Of a stretch of DNA of 64,000 nucleotides, positions 9,393-20,721 are shown in pieces (positions within the stretch are counted from its first letter, which is position 1; each line of letters begins with the position of its first letter). The notes below the pieces were generated by a model that saw only the letters and a list, made by a program, of their open reading frames with translations, did not search any database and had not been told where the DNA came from. Origin of the DNA: Cyathus striatus (taxonomy: Eukaryota > Basidiomycota > Agaricomycetes > Agaricales > Nidulariaceae); NCBI GenBank assembly GCA_025738555.1, contig JAOVFP010000017.1:1860001-1924000 (forward strand). The letters are read 5' to 3'. The position numbers and the translations under genes are program-made.

Positions 9393-12240
9393 TGAAGCAG
9401 ATGTATTAGCCGAAGGATTGGGGACCAGAACATGTCGCGATGAGGATGAACTTATTGTGGAAGGTACGACATTTTGACTGTAATTCTCTTCTGGGTCTGT
9501 CTGATTGAATGTTTATTAATCATTAGCTCACAAATTAATTCACTGTTACATCGGAAGGCTGAAGCAACACATGCTTCCGCACCTCCGATCTTGTGATAGT
9601 GTTGATATACATTTGCGTCAACGTGCTTCAGATGCACTGTTAGATCAGCGTGAAGACTCTAGAAGCAACAAAGAAAATATTCCTCCAGCTTACAGTGCTT
9701 CAAGCTTGACACATACAAATCTTCTCATTACCCAAAGCTCACTCAGTGATATTACACCATGAGTAGAAATCGACGAGATAATGTCATCATCTATTCCCTT
9801 CTATGTTTCTCATCCTAATAAGTGACGCAAAACTGGTAGCAAATGGGATCCTAAAATGCAGTGAGAGTTTACAGAGGACTTCTGCACAATGTTGATAGCA
9901 ACTGGAACACCTTGGAATTATGCAAACAGCAGTGTTGTGCGCACATTCTATGGCAAATGGGTTCCTAATGCCATGGTCCCAGATCGCAGAACACTCGCAG
10001 GTCCTGTTCTCACAAAGTTAGCAAAAAATGTTGAGAGAAAAGCAAGTATTCAGCTGTCTGAGAAGCTTGCGACAGGCCAATGTAATGGGTGGAAGGATAT
10101 TGCTAAACATTCTATTATTGCCTCAATGGTAATTGTTGACACACAGGTAAGTAGTACTTGTTACTATGAAAGTGGTTAGGGAATTCAAAACATTGTAGGT
10201 GCATCTTTTACAAACTCACAATGTTTCATCTTGTCCAAAGACTGGAGATGAGCTGCTTAAACTCGTACTGGCTGATATAAATTATGCCGAAACTGTAATT
10301 GGTGTTACTGTAATCGCTTGGTGTTCAGATGATGGCGGGGACTCTTGAAAAATGCGCCGCTTGCTTCAAGAGACTAAACCATCATTAATAGTTATCCTTT
10401 GTTGGGCACATCAAGTCTACCTGATGGTTGGGGATTTTCTGCGACTGAAAACTCCAGTGGTTGCATGCATCCCAAATGCGATTGAGGTCATAAAGTGGTT
10501 TAACTCTCATAGCATTGCATTAGGAAAGTTAAACTTGGAGCAATCAACAACCGGAGATGGAAGAGTGCTAGCTCTTGTACTTCCGGTCATTACACGTTGG
10601 ACCGCACATTACTGCTCATTGTGTCGCCTCTTTGAAATTCAAGATTCTGTGAAATCTTGCTGGATAAAGCATAAATCAATTCTCATAGCCTGCGCTGGCA
10701 CAAAAGCTGAGGCCAAATCGAAGGCCTTAGAAATCCAATCAATAGTCGAGGACCAGTGCTTCTGGAAAGATGTCAAAATGTACATATTAGCTTTATGATG
10801 TTTTGCATATTAATGACTAACTTATATTTAATTAGAATAAAAGCACTTCTCGAGCCGTTCGCCATCACATCCAATATATTACAAGCCCCTGGTGCACGAC
10901 TTCACCATGTCTTGCTTACATTCGCAAATTTGTTCCACATTTACTCCAATCCAGATATTGATAGTGAAATATGCGATGGGATCCTTGCAAGTCTTGAGAA
11001 GCACTGGGCAAAAGCTGATCAAAATGTCTTCATCACAGCAGTGGTCTTAAATCCCTACCTTTGTGACTACTGCTTTGCGCATGGACTGCAGGACTTAACA
11101 CGTGTTGGCCTTTTCACCATTGTGAAGACCGTTTGCCATCGTATTTTTCCAGATAAGGCTCCAACAGGCACTGAGTTCTATTGTGCTTTTATGGATTATC
11201 TCAATGCTGAAGAGGAGTATCGTCCGGAATGGATGCATTTAGATGAGCTAAGAGATATGGCAGAAAAGGAGGTGAGTTCTTTGGTATTAAGATCATATAC
11301 TATAAGCACTTACATATATACTTCTAGAACCGTGAAGTCGATCTTGTCAAAGTCTGGAAAGGGATCAATACCCAAGAGAAATCCGGACACAATCTACTTA
11401 CGCTATGTGCCATTCACATTCTCAGTGTGGTGGCAAATTCTGCGGGCTGTGAGCGGCTTTTCAGTGAGATGGACTGGATCCATTCAAAGCGTCAAAATAA
11501 ACTGAAGGTCAAAAATGTAAAACATGCAGCACTGGTACGCTCTGATATCAAACACGAGCAAGACAAAGCAGGCATAACATCCAATCGCAAAAAGCGAAAA
11601 TTCAGCCAGGTTAATGAAGAGCTAAGTGCCCCAAATAGTGAATATATTGCACATAAAATTTCCAGTTTATTGGACGAAAACACTATTACATTTTCAAGCC
11701 TATCTGATCAACTGATTAGAGATGCAGAACTCAACGAGATGGAAATAGAGACTGGATGCTTACTGGACACTGAACCCTCTAGCCTCACCCTCCCAATCTC
11801 ACAGAGCGAATCACAATCCATTTACCAACCCATAGTATCTGCAGCTTCCTCTTCGAATCGTGAAAGGCCCTCTCAACCAAAAAAGACTTGCATTCCCTTA
11901 AAAGATTTATTTCTCTATCCAGATTCAGGGGGTAATTGTGATCTTCTGGATTACTACTGGAAAGGGGGGGTCAGAGTAACAAATGCCGAGGTGGAGGCAC
12001 ATGAAGAGGCGACATTGGACTTGATAGTGGGAGAGGATGACAATAGTGATAGCGAAGGTGAAGGACAATGTGCATGTTAACTTAGCTACATTGATGTGAC
12101 ATGCATAATTCTCACGAAATATTATCTAATCGTTGTAATCTCGACCATACTTGACCAATTTGACCAAAACTTAGTCAAATTTGTAAATTTGATCGACCAA
12201 TTTGTAAACCTTGGTCCGACCATTGGTCATGACACCACTG

Positions 12241-13738
12241 GTGTCGATATACCAACCAGTCTGACTGGCTACTGGTCTGGGTAGGAAATCAACAAAAATA
12301 CACATGATATCATTTGTATACCACTATGTGTACGTGTTTATTGGCATTGTTTGGTGGGAGCTTCTATAGGTAGCGTGGCTTGAGCGTGGCAATGCAACAT
12401 TGACATGTTCCGTGGTTCAACTTCCAACTTTTCCCTTTGATGCCACTCTTTCGTAAGTTTCGGGAGGTTCCTTTGACTGGTTGACATAGAGTTATGACTG
12501 TCTATGGAATGGTATGTTCAATATATTATACATCTTGTCTTCTAAATCACTTATTATACCTACTCCCAGTTGTGCCTGCTTATACATGTGCCTATACAAA
12601 TGACAACTGATTTACTGCTGCACCATACTATCAATCCTTGCGGTTCTCTTTTGTAGGTTCGCATTGTGGGCTTGAGCTTCAATCTACCAATTTGTCGCCA
12701 TCCATGAGGGTGGTTGTCAGTAGCGGTAGTAAACAAGTTGACGTGTTTGTGTTTCGCGCATTGGTATGTTCATAAAATTTGTTCTAACTATTCTTTCGAA
12801 CTGACTTTGTCTTTCTAGCTCATCGATTCACGCATTACTGTCTAGCTTTTCGGCCTCAAGCTTTTTCTGGTCTTATTAAGGTCGAGACCACCATTGGTGT
12901 GCTAGAACTACTCTCAAGTCAGCAAGATTCCAGAGGAGAGCGTCTCTGTCACCAAGAACTTCAATATTCCTGAGTACAATACCCTCATTCCCTACCTTGT
13001 TTTCATCAATAGCAGCTATCGACTCCATCCTTGTTACTTGTGTGTGGGTTGTTGGCTCCGCTACTGAGGATAGCGTAGCCTATGAGGTACCTCAGGTTGA
13101 AGAGTACACAATCTCCAGCTCTAGTTTTCTTACGGTGCCAAGATTCTCTTAAACATCACTTCTTTTCGTCTTAAGTGTGGCCACAGCTATGGGTACTGCA
13201 CTAAGAACAATATTGAAAAGTCTACCATGTTCGAGGGCTTACCCCCTTACCTCCTTGATGAAGCTTGTACCTTTTACGCCAAGCACGACATCAATAATTC
13301 CGGGGAGGCAAATTTCATCCTTGAGTTTATTCTCAGCTACCTCCCCCCGCTAGTGCCATTGACCAACAAGGTGGCGAATAGAAGACCGGTCATGTTACCT
13401 GTGAGGTCCGTAGGCCCTACCTGACGTGGTCTGTGTGTATGTACCTGTACACCCAATGCCAATTTTTCAATCTACTAACATTTAATCCATTATTCCTCTC
13501 TAGCATCGCACCAAGCCCCTGATTACATCAAGTATCTCTGAGCTGACCATGTGCTCTGCGTATACGTGAAAGTGGTTTTTTCTAGTTTTAGTTTGTGCAT
13601 GTTGTCGGTACAGTTTGCAGTGTAGAGTGATACTATCGAATCCTGCATATTTTAGCTGCATTATAAAAATTGTCATTTAATTCATGTCTGAAACTGAACA
13701 CTAACTACTGATTGACAATAGTATGGTATTGAGAGTGG
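12241..13738. other. Duplicated flank without a recognised gene
   Basis: Non-transposon DNA shared with 15916-17412 in inverted orientation. It has intron-like GTAAGT and TAG signals and short open pieces (for example VSVTKNFNIPEYNTLIPYLV around 12946 and a 65-codon frame at 13227-13424), which suggests a decayed gene. I do not recognise the family. The last 50 bases lead into the fucosidase fragment. Confidence 0.5.
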
Positions 13739-14596
13739 GCAGTGGTGCGATATAGGAGGACCGAACAACTCCCTCCGATTCGTGGCAGAGTTTTATAACC
13801 ATGCACAAGAGCAAGGGAGAGAAGTCACAATCAATAACCATACGTTCCCCCTTCCATTCTCTTGTCTTTCTTTCATTATACCAATACATGGCTTTAGGTT
13901 GTGGTGCACTCTCAGATTTTGAGACACCCAAATATGCAACGTTCGGTTCGATTCAACCTCATGCACAGAGAGCAGCGAGGGGATGGATCCGCACAGTTAT
14001 GGGTTAAACAGCGCTATGCAGCCAGGTCAATATATGAATGGGGGCACCATAGTGTGAACTGTGGTGGATGTCGTTTCTAAGGGTGGGAACTTGTACATGG
14101 TCTTTTCAATGTCGATGAGGACGTGATTATTGAGAAGGGTAGTTTGTTGGATGCAGGACCGAATGCGGAAGGGGGGGGGGTTATTGATGATATGAAGGAT
14201 AATTTTCTTGATGCAAGGGAGTGGTTGTCATATAATGGAAATGTGTATCTATAATACTGTGAGCTTATCTTTTCCATTCCTCATCCATATCGACTGATGA
14301 TAACGACCTTGCAGAGTTATTGGTATCACACCCTGCAAGATCCTTCGAATCCCAATGTGTACTTCCTCACCACGCCTATGACATTCTGTATCATCTCCTT
14401 CTTGGCTCCTGTGAACAGTAAAGTAGCGGTAGGGAAGCGGATACCGATCATGGATGGAGACAATGTTGCATTGTTACAGCATGAAGGGAAGAAGAACATT
14501 GTATGGCAGAAAGTGAAGGATGGAGGTGTGGTATTGAATGTTAGAATGGAGGACGATGGGAGGTATGCATGGGGATTTGAAGTTTGGTATGCTTGA
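13739..14596 (+). pseudogene. GH29 alpha-L-fucosidase, 3' fragment
   Basis: A partial paralogue of the fucosidase gene at 35673-38949. It begins at the exon encoding the catalytic segment (WCDIGGPNN), keeps the short intron after VTINN (GTACGTTC..TTTAG), and runs to the last exon ending FEVWYA. There is a frameshift near 13965, a TGA at about 14055 where the intact paralogue has an Arg codon, and an expanded G run near 14172. Everything upstream of the catalytic exon is absent, so it cannot make an enzyme. Retained introns show that it arose by DNA-level duplication, not retroposition. The part up to 14115 is repeated in the inverted arm; the rest is unique to the spacer. Confidence 0.85.
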
Positions 14597-14744
14597 TGTT
14601 AGGACCGAACCCCTGCCCACAATGGTTGATGTTGTCAATGAATGATGAAGAATGTTTCTTCAATTAAGTTTCGAGTCCTTTGCCAGTGTTTCAGACTTGG
14701 AGAAAGCGAGTTTCAAATTGACTATAAATTTAGTCTAAATTTCG

Positions 14745-14775
<31 letters not shown>

Positions 14776-15051
14776 GTAAGTACATGTCAATGTGCTATTA
14801 GTAGTGTGCCTTCTATACTTATTGAATCTGACAATTTTTAGCAACAATTTTATAATACTCGGCAGTAACATGCTGCTGAGAATCCTGAGATTACAAGATT
14901 GGGCTTAGTGCTCAGCACTTATCGGAGGTCAAACATTAAACTTATAGTATGTGATTGTGTAATCCAGCCATTGGTCCTGCATCACAACGCTCAACAGCTT
15001 CAGCTTTGGTTTCAACTGACTGCAAGTCTTCAAGTCAGAAGTCTCTGTGAG
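14597..15051. other. Spacer between inverted arms, no gene, poly(A) run
   Basis: No coding signal is seen. A run of 29 A (14745-14773) sits about 150 bp after the fucosidase fragment stop. The run resembles a retroposon tail, but no retroposed body is visible upstream. Confidence 0.5.
14745..14773 (+). repeat. (A)29 mononucleotide run
   Basis: Twenty-nine consecutive A, preceded by an AT-rich stretch and followed by GTGTAAG. Confidence 0.95.
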
Positions 15052-15310
15052 ATGTCACCAAATACCCCTACTGATACCTATATCTTATCACTACCCATGG
15101 AAATCTTGGGGTACATATTTAAGCTAGTATGTGGCTCCTTACAGTGACAGTGATGCACAATGCTTATGCATGCATATGAGTCAACCATTGACATGGTACA
15201 CACACCAGTATTAAAAAAACTGCGTCTCGTCTGCAAAAGATTCAACAAAATCCTTCTTCCGAACTTGTTCTCGTGCATGGTGTTGGAATGGTCAGTCAAT
15301 GGAGGTCAAC
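15052..15310 (+). pseudogene. F-box gene, 5' exons only
   Basis: ATG 15052 opens a 25-codon exon with the F-box start (LSLPMEILGYIFKL), followed by GTATGT. A second exon from about 15209 gives LRLVCKRFNKILLPNLFS. Both match exons 1 and 2 of the F-box paralogues elsewhere in this window: exon 1 in the others is 22-24 codons ending in a KL/QL-type motif, and exon 2 carries LRLVCKR. Coding similarity fades after about 15290, roughly 200 bp before the stray hAT terminus. The rest of the gene is not downstream, but a matching C-terminal part lies on the opposite strand at 1-1195. Together they could be the two halves of one gene broken by transposon insertion and inversion, which is inference. Confidence 0.65.
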
Positions 15311-15505
15311 GTGGTCTGATTATATAATACACCATCCGACCTATAGATGGGTCAGTCAAACCTATTGATGGGGTTGCAGGGGGTCTATAATCAAGATCAT
15401 TCCCATGCCTTGTGTGACCCAGGAATTTGAGCACCGAGAGATGCCATAATTAACGCTCAGTTTATTGATTAGTAATTTCATTTGGCCTTTTCCATTGACC
15501 ATCAG

Positions 15506-15541
15506 CAGTGGTGTCATGACCAATGGTTGGACCAAGGTTTA
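15506..15541 (-). mobile_element. Isolated 36-bp hAT 3' terminus
   Basis: CAGTGGTGTCATGACCAA and the next 18 bp match the outer 36 bp of the hAT 3' end (12205-12240, reverse complement) with one change. It is joined directly to the truncated fucosidase fragment at 15543. The preceding 8 bp (ACCATCAG) are the reverse complement of the left flank of copy 1 (CTGACGGT) with one mismatch. Confidence 0.8.
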
Positions 15542-15542
15542 C

Positions 15543-15915
15543 TCGACATTGAAAAGACCATGTACAAGTTCCCGCCCTTAGAAACGACATCCACCACAGT
15601 TCACACTATGGTGCCCCCATTCATATATTGACCTGGCTGCATAGCGCTGTTTAACCCATAACTGTGCGGATCCATCCCCTCGCTGCTCTCTGTGCATGAG
15701 GTTGAATCGAACCGAACGTTGCATATTTGGGTGTCTCAAAATCTGAGAGTGCACCACAACCTAAAGCCATGTATTGGTATAATGAAAGAAAGACAAGAGA
15801 ATGGAAGGGGGAACGTATGGTTATTGATTGTGACTTCTCTCCCTTGCTCTTGTGCATGGTTATAAAACTCTGCCACGAATCGGAGGGAGTTGTTCGGTCC
15901 TCCTATATCGCACCA
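15543..15915 (-). pseudogene. GH29 fucosidase fragment, inverted copy
   Basis: The reverse-orientation duplicate of about 13743-14115. It holds the catalytic-exon segment, the intron and the start of the VDVVSKGGN exon, then ends abruptly at the junction with the hAT terminus. It carries the same frameshift and the same TGA as the left-arm copy. Confidence 0.8.
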
Positions 15916-17404
15916 CTGCCCACTCTCAATACCATACTATTGTCAATCAGTAGTTAGTGTTCAGTTTCAGACATGAATTAAATGACAATTTTTATAATGC
16001 AGCTAAAATATGCAGGATTCGATAGTATCACTCTACACTGCAAACTGTACCGACAACATGCACAAACTAAAACTAGAAAAACCACTTTCACGTATACGCA
16101 GAGCACATGGTCAGCTCAGAGATACTTGATGTAATCAGGGGCTTGGTGCGATGCTAGAGAGGAATAATGGATTAAATGTTAGTAGATTGAAAAATTGGCA
16201 TTGGGTGTACAGGTACATACACACAGACCACGTCAGGTAGGGCCTACGGACCTCACAGGTAACATGACCGGTCTTCTATTCGCCACCTTGTTGGTCAATG
16301 GCACTAGCGGGGGAGGTAGCTGAGAATAAACTCAAGGATGAAATTTGCCTCCCGGAATTATTGATGTCGTGCTTGGCGTAAAAGGTACAAGCTTCATCAA
16401 GGAGGTAAGGGGGTAAGCCCTCGAACATGGTAGACTTTTCAATATTGTTCTTAGTGCAGTACCCATAGCTGTGGCCACACTTAAGACGAAAAGAAGTGAT
16501 GTTTAAGAGAATCTTGGCACCGTAAGAAAACTAGAGCTGGAGATTGTGTACTCTTCAACCTGAGGTACCTCATAGGCTACGCTATCCTCAGTAGCGGAGC
16601 CAACAACCCACACACAAGTAACAAGGATGGAGTCGATAGCTGCTATTGATGAAAACAAGGTAGGGAATGAGGGTATTGTACTCAGGAATATTGAAGTTCT
16701 TGGTGACAGAGACGCTCTCCTCTGGAATCTTGCTGACTTGAGAGTAGTTCTAGCACACCAATGGTGGTCTCGACCTTAATAAGACCAGAAAAAGCTTGAG
16801 GCCGAAAAGCTAGACAGTAATGCGTGAATCGATGAGCTAGAAAGACAAAGTCAGTTCGAAAGAATAGTTAGAACAAATTTTATGAACATACCAATGCGCG
16901 AAACACAAACACGTCAACTTGTTTACTACCGCTACTGACAACCACCCTCATGGATGGCGACAAATTGGTAGATTGAAGCTCAAGCCCACAATGCGAACCT
17001 ACAAAAGAGAACCGCAAGGATTGATAGTATGGTGCAGCAGTAAATCAGTTGTCATTTGTATAGGCACATGTATAAGCAGGCACAACTGGGAGTAGGTATA
17101 ATAAGTGATTTAGAAGACAAGATGTATAATATATTGAACATACCATTCCATAGACAGTCATAACTCTATGTCAACCAGTCAAAGGAACCTCCCGAAACTT
17201 ACGAAAGAGTGGCATCAAAGGGAAAAGTTGGAAGTTGAACCACGGAACATGTCAATGTTGCATTGCCACGCTCAAGCCACGCTACCTATAGAAGCTCCCA
17301 CCAAACAATGCCAATAAACACGTACATAGTGGTATACAAATGATATCATGTGTATTTTTGTTGATTTCCTACCCAGACCAGTAGCCAGTCAGACTGGTTG
17401 GTAT

Positions 17405-17412
17405 ATCGACAC
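17405..17412. repeat. 8-bp target duplication of hAT copy 2 (left)
   Basis: ATCGACAC at 17405-17412 is repeated exactly at 20763-20770 on the other side of the element. Eight bases is the hAT-typical length. Confidence 0.93.
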
Positions 17413-17572
17413 CAGTGGTGTCATGACCAATGGTCGGACCAAGGTTTACAAATTGGTCGATCAAATTTACAAATTTGACTAAGTTTTGGTCAAATTGGTC
17501 AAGTATGGTCGAGATTACAACGATTAGATAATATTTCGTGAGAATTATGCATGTCACATCAATGTAGCTAAG

Positions 17573-20398
17573 TTAACATGCACATTGTCCTTCACCTTCG
17601 CTATCACTATTGTCATCCTCTCCCACTATCAAGTCCAATGTCGCCTCTTCATGTGCCTCCACCTCGGCATTTGTTACTCTGACCCCCCCCTTTCCAGTAG
17701 TAATCCAGAAGATCACAATTACCCCCCTGAATCTGGATAGAGAAATAAATCTTTTAAGGGAATGCAAGTCTTTTTTGGTTGAGAGGGCCTTTCACGATTC
17801 GAAGAGGAAGCTGCAGATACTATGGGTTGGTAAATGGATTGTGATTCGCTCTGTGAGATTGGGAGGGTGAGGCTAGAGGGTTCAGTGTCCAGTAAGCATC
17901 CAGTCTCTATTTCCATCTCGTTGAGTTCTGCATCTCTAATCAGTTGATCAGATAGGCTTGAAAATGTAATAGTGTTTTCGTCCAATAAACTGGAAATTTT
18001 ATGTGCAATATATTCACTATTTGGGGCACTTAGCTCTTCATTAACCTGGCTGAATTTTCGCTTTTTGCGATTGGATGTTATGCCTGCTTTGTCTTGCTCG
18101 TGTTTGATATCAGAGCGTACCAGTGCTGCATGTTTTACATTTTTGACCTTCAGTTTATTTTGACGCTTTGAATGGATCCAGTCCATCTCACTGAAAAGCC
18201 GCTCACAGCCCGCAGAATTTGCCACCACACTGAGAATGTGAATGGCACATAGCGTAAGTAGATTGTGTCCGGATTTCTCTTGGGTATTGATCCCTTTCCA
18301 GACTTTGACAAGATCGACTTCACGGTTCTAGAAGTATATATGTAAGTGCTTATAGTATATGATCTTAATACCAAAGAACTCACCTCCTTTTCTGCCATAT
18401 CTCTTAGCTCATCTAAATGCATCCATTCCGGACGATACTCCTCTTCAGCATTGAGATAATCCATAAAAGCACAATAGAACTCAGTGCCTGTTGGAGCCTT
18501 ATCTGGAAAAATACGATGGCAAACGGTCTTCACAATGGTGAAAAGGCCAACACGTGTTAAGTCCTGCAGTCCATGCGCAAAGCAGTAGTCACAAAGGTAG
18601 GGATTTAAGACCACTGCTGTGATGAAGACATTTTGATCAGCTTTTGCCCAGTGCTTCTCAAGACTTGCAAGGATCCCATCGCATATTTCACTATCAATAT
18701 CTGGATTGGAGTAAATGTGGAACAAATTTGCGAATGTAAGCAAGACATGGTGAAGTCGTGCACCAGGGGCTTGTAATATATTGGATGTGATGGCGAACGG
18801 CTCGAGAAGTGCTTTTATTCTAATTAAATATAAGTTAGTCATTAATATGCAAAACATCATAAAGCTAATATGTACATTTTGACATCTTTCCAGAAGCACT
18901 GGTCCTCGACTATTGATTGGATTTCTAAGGCCTTCGATTTGGCCTCAGCTTTTGTGCCAGCGCAGGCTATGAGAATTGATTTATGCTTTATCCAGCAAGA
19001 TTTCACAGAATCTTGAATTTCAAAGAGGCGACACAATGAGCAGTAATGTGCGGTCCAACGTGTAATGACCGGAAGTACAAGAGCTAGCACTCTTCCATCT
19101 CCGGTTGTTGATTGCTCCAAGTTTAACTTTCCTAATGCAATGCTATGAGAGTTAAACCACTTTATGACCTCAATCGCATTTGGGATGCATGCAACCACTG
19201 GAGTTTTCAGTCGCAGAAAATCCCCAACCATCAGGTAGACTTGATGTGCCCAACAAAGGATAACTATTAATGATGGTTTAGTCTCTTGAAGCAAGCGGCG
19301 CATTTTTCAAGAGTCCCCGCCATCATCTGAACACCAAGCGATTACAGTAACACCAATTACAGTTTCGGCATAATTTATATCAGCCAGTACGAGTTTAAGC
19401 AGCTCATCTCCAGTCTTTGGACAAGATGAAACATTGTGAGTTTGTAAAAGATGCACCTACAATGTTTTGAATTCCCTAACCACTTTCATAGTAACAAGTA
19501 CTACTTACCTGTGTGTCAACAATTACCATTGAGGCAATAATAGAATGTTTAGCAATATCCTTCCACCCATTACATTGGCCTGTCGCAAGCTTCTCAGACA
19601 GCTGAATACTTGCTTTTCTCTCAACATTTTTGCTAACTTTGTGAGAACAGGACCTGCGAGTGTTCTGCGATCTGGGACCATGGCATTAGGAACCCATTTG
19701 CCATAGAATGTGCGCACAACACTGCTGTTTGCATAATTCCAAGGTGTTCCAGTTGCTATCAACATTGTGCAGAAGTCCTCTGTAAACTCTCACTGCATTT
19801 TAGGATCCCATTTGCTACCAGTTTTGCGTCACTTATTAGGATGAGAAACATAGAAGGGAATAGATGATGACATTATCTCGTCGATTTCTACTCATGGTGT
19901 AATATCACTGAGTGAGCTTTGGGTAATGAGAAGATTTGTATGTGTCAAGCTTGAAGCACTGTAAGCTGGAGGAATATTTTCTTTGTTGCTTCTAGAGTCT
20001 TCACGCTGATCTAACAGTGCATCTGAAGCACGTTGACGCAAATGTATATCAACACTATCACAAGATCGGAGGTGCGGAAGCATGTGTTGCTTCAGCCTTC
20101 CGATGTAACAGTGAATTAATTTGTGAGCTAATGATTAATAAACATTCAATCAGACAGACCCAGAAGAGAATTACAGTCAAAATGTCGTACCTTCCACAAT
20201 AAGTTCATCCTCATCGCGACATGTTCTGGTCCCCAATCCTTCGGCTAATACATCTGCTTCACGAAGTTCTGAGGCTTTTTTTGCCAAGCATCCTTTGCAC
20301 CATGCATTCTTTGCACCTGACCTAGTTTTGTTATCTGTGTCGAAGTATGCCCAAGCCCAACTGTTTTTGCTAGACATTTCAGATGATGAGGGAGACAA
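17573..20398 (-). pseudogene. hAT transposase, copy 2, decayed
   Basis: The same exon pieces as in copy 1, read on the minus strand: BED-like finger (about 20398-20200), linker, central domain with CWAHQVYLMV (about 19303-18857), and a C-terminal hATC motif (about 18228-18100). It shares with copy 1 the stops after SDITP, after VSHPNK, before EFTEDF and in the DDGGDS..KMRRLL segment. A one-base shorter A run near 19630 changes the local frame (LTKLAK then MLRE) relative to copy 1. The shared lesions mean the transposase was dead before the two copies separated. Confidence 0.8.
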
Positions 20399-20589
20399 TG
20401 TTCACGATGCTATCTACATTGTGAGCAATAGTGTACAAAAATTTCCATTCCTCAGTCTCCACTCTGGAGTAGAGCCTAGGTAAATAATACATGTGTCGCA
20501 GCTTGTTATACTATTCTATGCTTCGTCAATTGAGTTGAAAGCTAATTACCGTATCTTATCTAACCCGATTAGGTTACTAAAAATGGTAT

Positions 20590-20721
20590 GACCAATTTCG
20601 ACCATCGGCGACCTGGTCATTGACCTAGGTCCAATTTGATGGTCGTAAATGACCTGACCAATTTCGACCATCGGCGACCTGGTCATTGACCTAGGTCCAA
20701 TTTGATGGTCGTAAATGACCT
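20590..20721 (-). repeat. 66-bp tandem duplication in hAT subterminal region
   Basis: Two adjacent identical units run from GACCAATTTCGACCATC to GTAAATGACCT. The homologous region of copy 1 (about 1330-1400) has only one unit, so the duplication is specific to copy 2. Confidence 0.85.

Larger units (their letters stand above)
1587..12080 (+). pseudogene. hAT transposase (BED finger, DDE/RNase H-like, hATC), decayed and split
   Basis: A cut-and-paste transposase, reconstructed as exon pieces. The N-terminal piece (1587-1728, resuming at 9398 after the Ty3 element) has a BED-like Cys pair (AWCKGC), with His residues in the next exon (LKQHMLPHLRSC). Pieces at about 9500-10190, 10250-10798 and 10830-11330 carry the central domain, including a CWAHQVYLMV motif typical of hAT transposases. 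The C-terminal dimerisation domain (hATC) is clear at about 11410-11550 (NSAGCERLFSEMDWIHSKRQ). Several TGA codons interrupt the frame (near 9760, 9823, 9860 and 10346) and a frameshift separates the VPFTFS frame from the hATC frame. The same stops occur in copy 2. The Ty3 insertion splits the first coding exon. No intact transposase can be made from this copy. Confidence 0.8.
1289..12240 (+). mobile_element. hAT DNA transposon, copy 1, interrupted by a Ty3 element
   Basis: The element starts with CAGTGATGTCGTGGTCAA and ends with the inverted partner of CAGTGGTGTCATGACCAA (15 of 18 matches), a hAT-type terminal inverted repeat. Without the 7.67-kb retrotransposon insertion it is about 3.28 kb. 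It encodes a decayed hAT transposase. The 8 bp on the left (CTGACGGT, 1281-1288) differ from those on the right (GTGTCGAT, 12241-12248), so this copy lacks a matching target duplication. Its right flank is identical to the flank of copy 2, so copy 1 or its flank arose by segmental duplication or recombination rather than by a clean insertion here. Confidence 0.85.
1289..14115. repeat. Left arm of large inverted repeat
   Basis: This arm, minus the Ty3 insertion (1729-9397), is nearly identical to the reverse complement of 15543-20762. It comprises the whole hAT element (1289-12240) and 1875 bp of non-transposon flank (12241-14115). Differences seen by eye are few: homopolymer length changes (for example 6 versus 5 A near 10023 and 7 versus 8 G near 11964), one 66-bp tandem duplication found only in the right arm, and scattered transitions. 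The outer edge coincides exactly with the hAT terminus. The inner edge lies inside a fucosidase gene fragment. Confidence 0.9.

Noticed and set aside
14297..14596. Intact small gene encoding the fucosidase C-terminus
   Set aside because: It is only the last exon of a truncated, frameshifted fucosidase copy, without promoter or start.
14745..14773. Poly(A) tail of a retroposed fucosidase copy
   Set aside because: The adjacent fucosidase fragment retains introns, so it was not reverse-transcribed from mRNA.
1281..15505. Single composite transposon bounded by copy 1 left end and the stray terminus
   Set aside because: The two ends point the wrong way for a composite element and the flanking 8-mers are reverse complements, which fits inversion rather than composite transposition.
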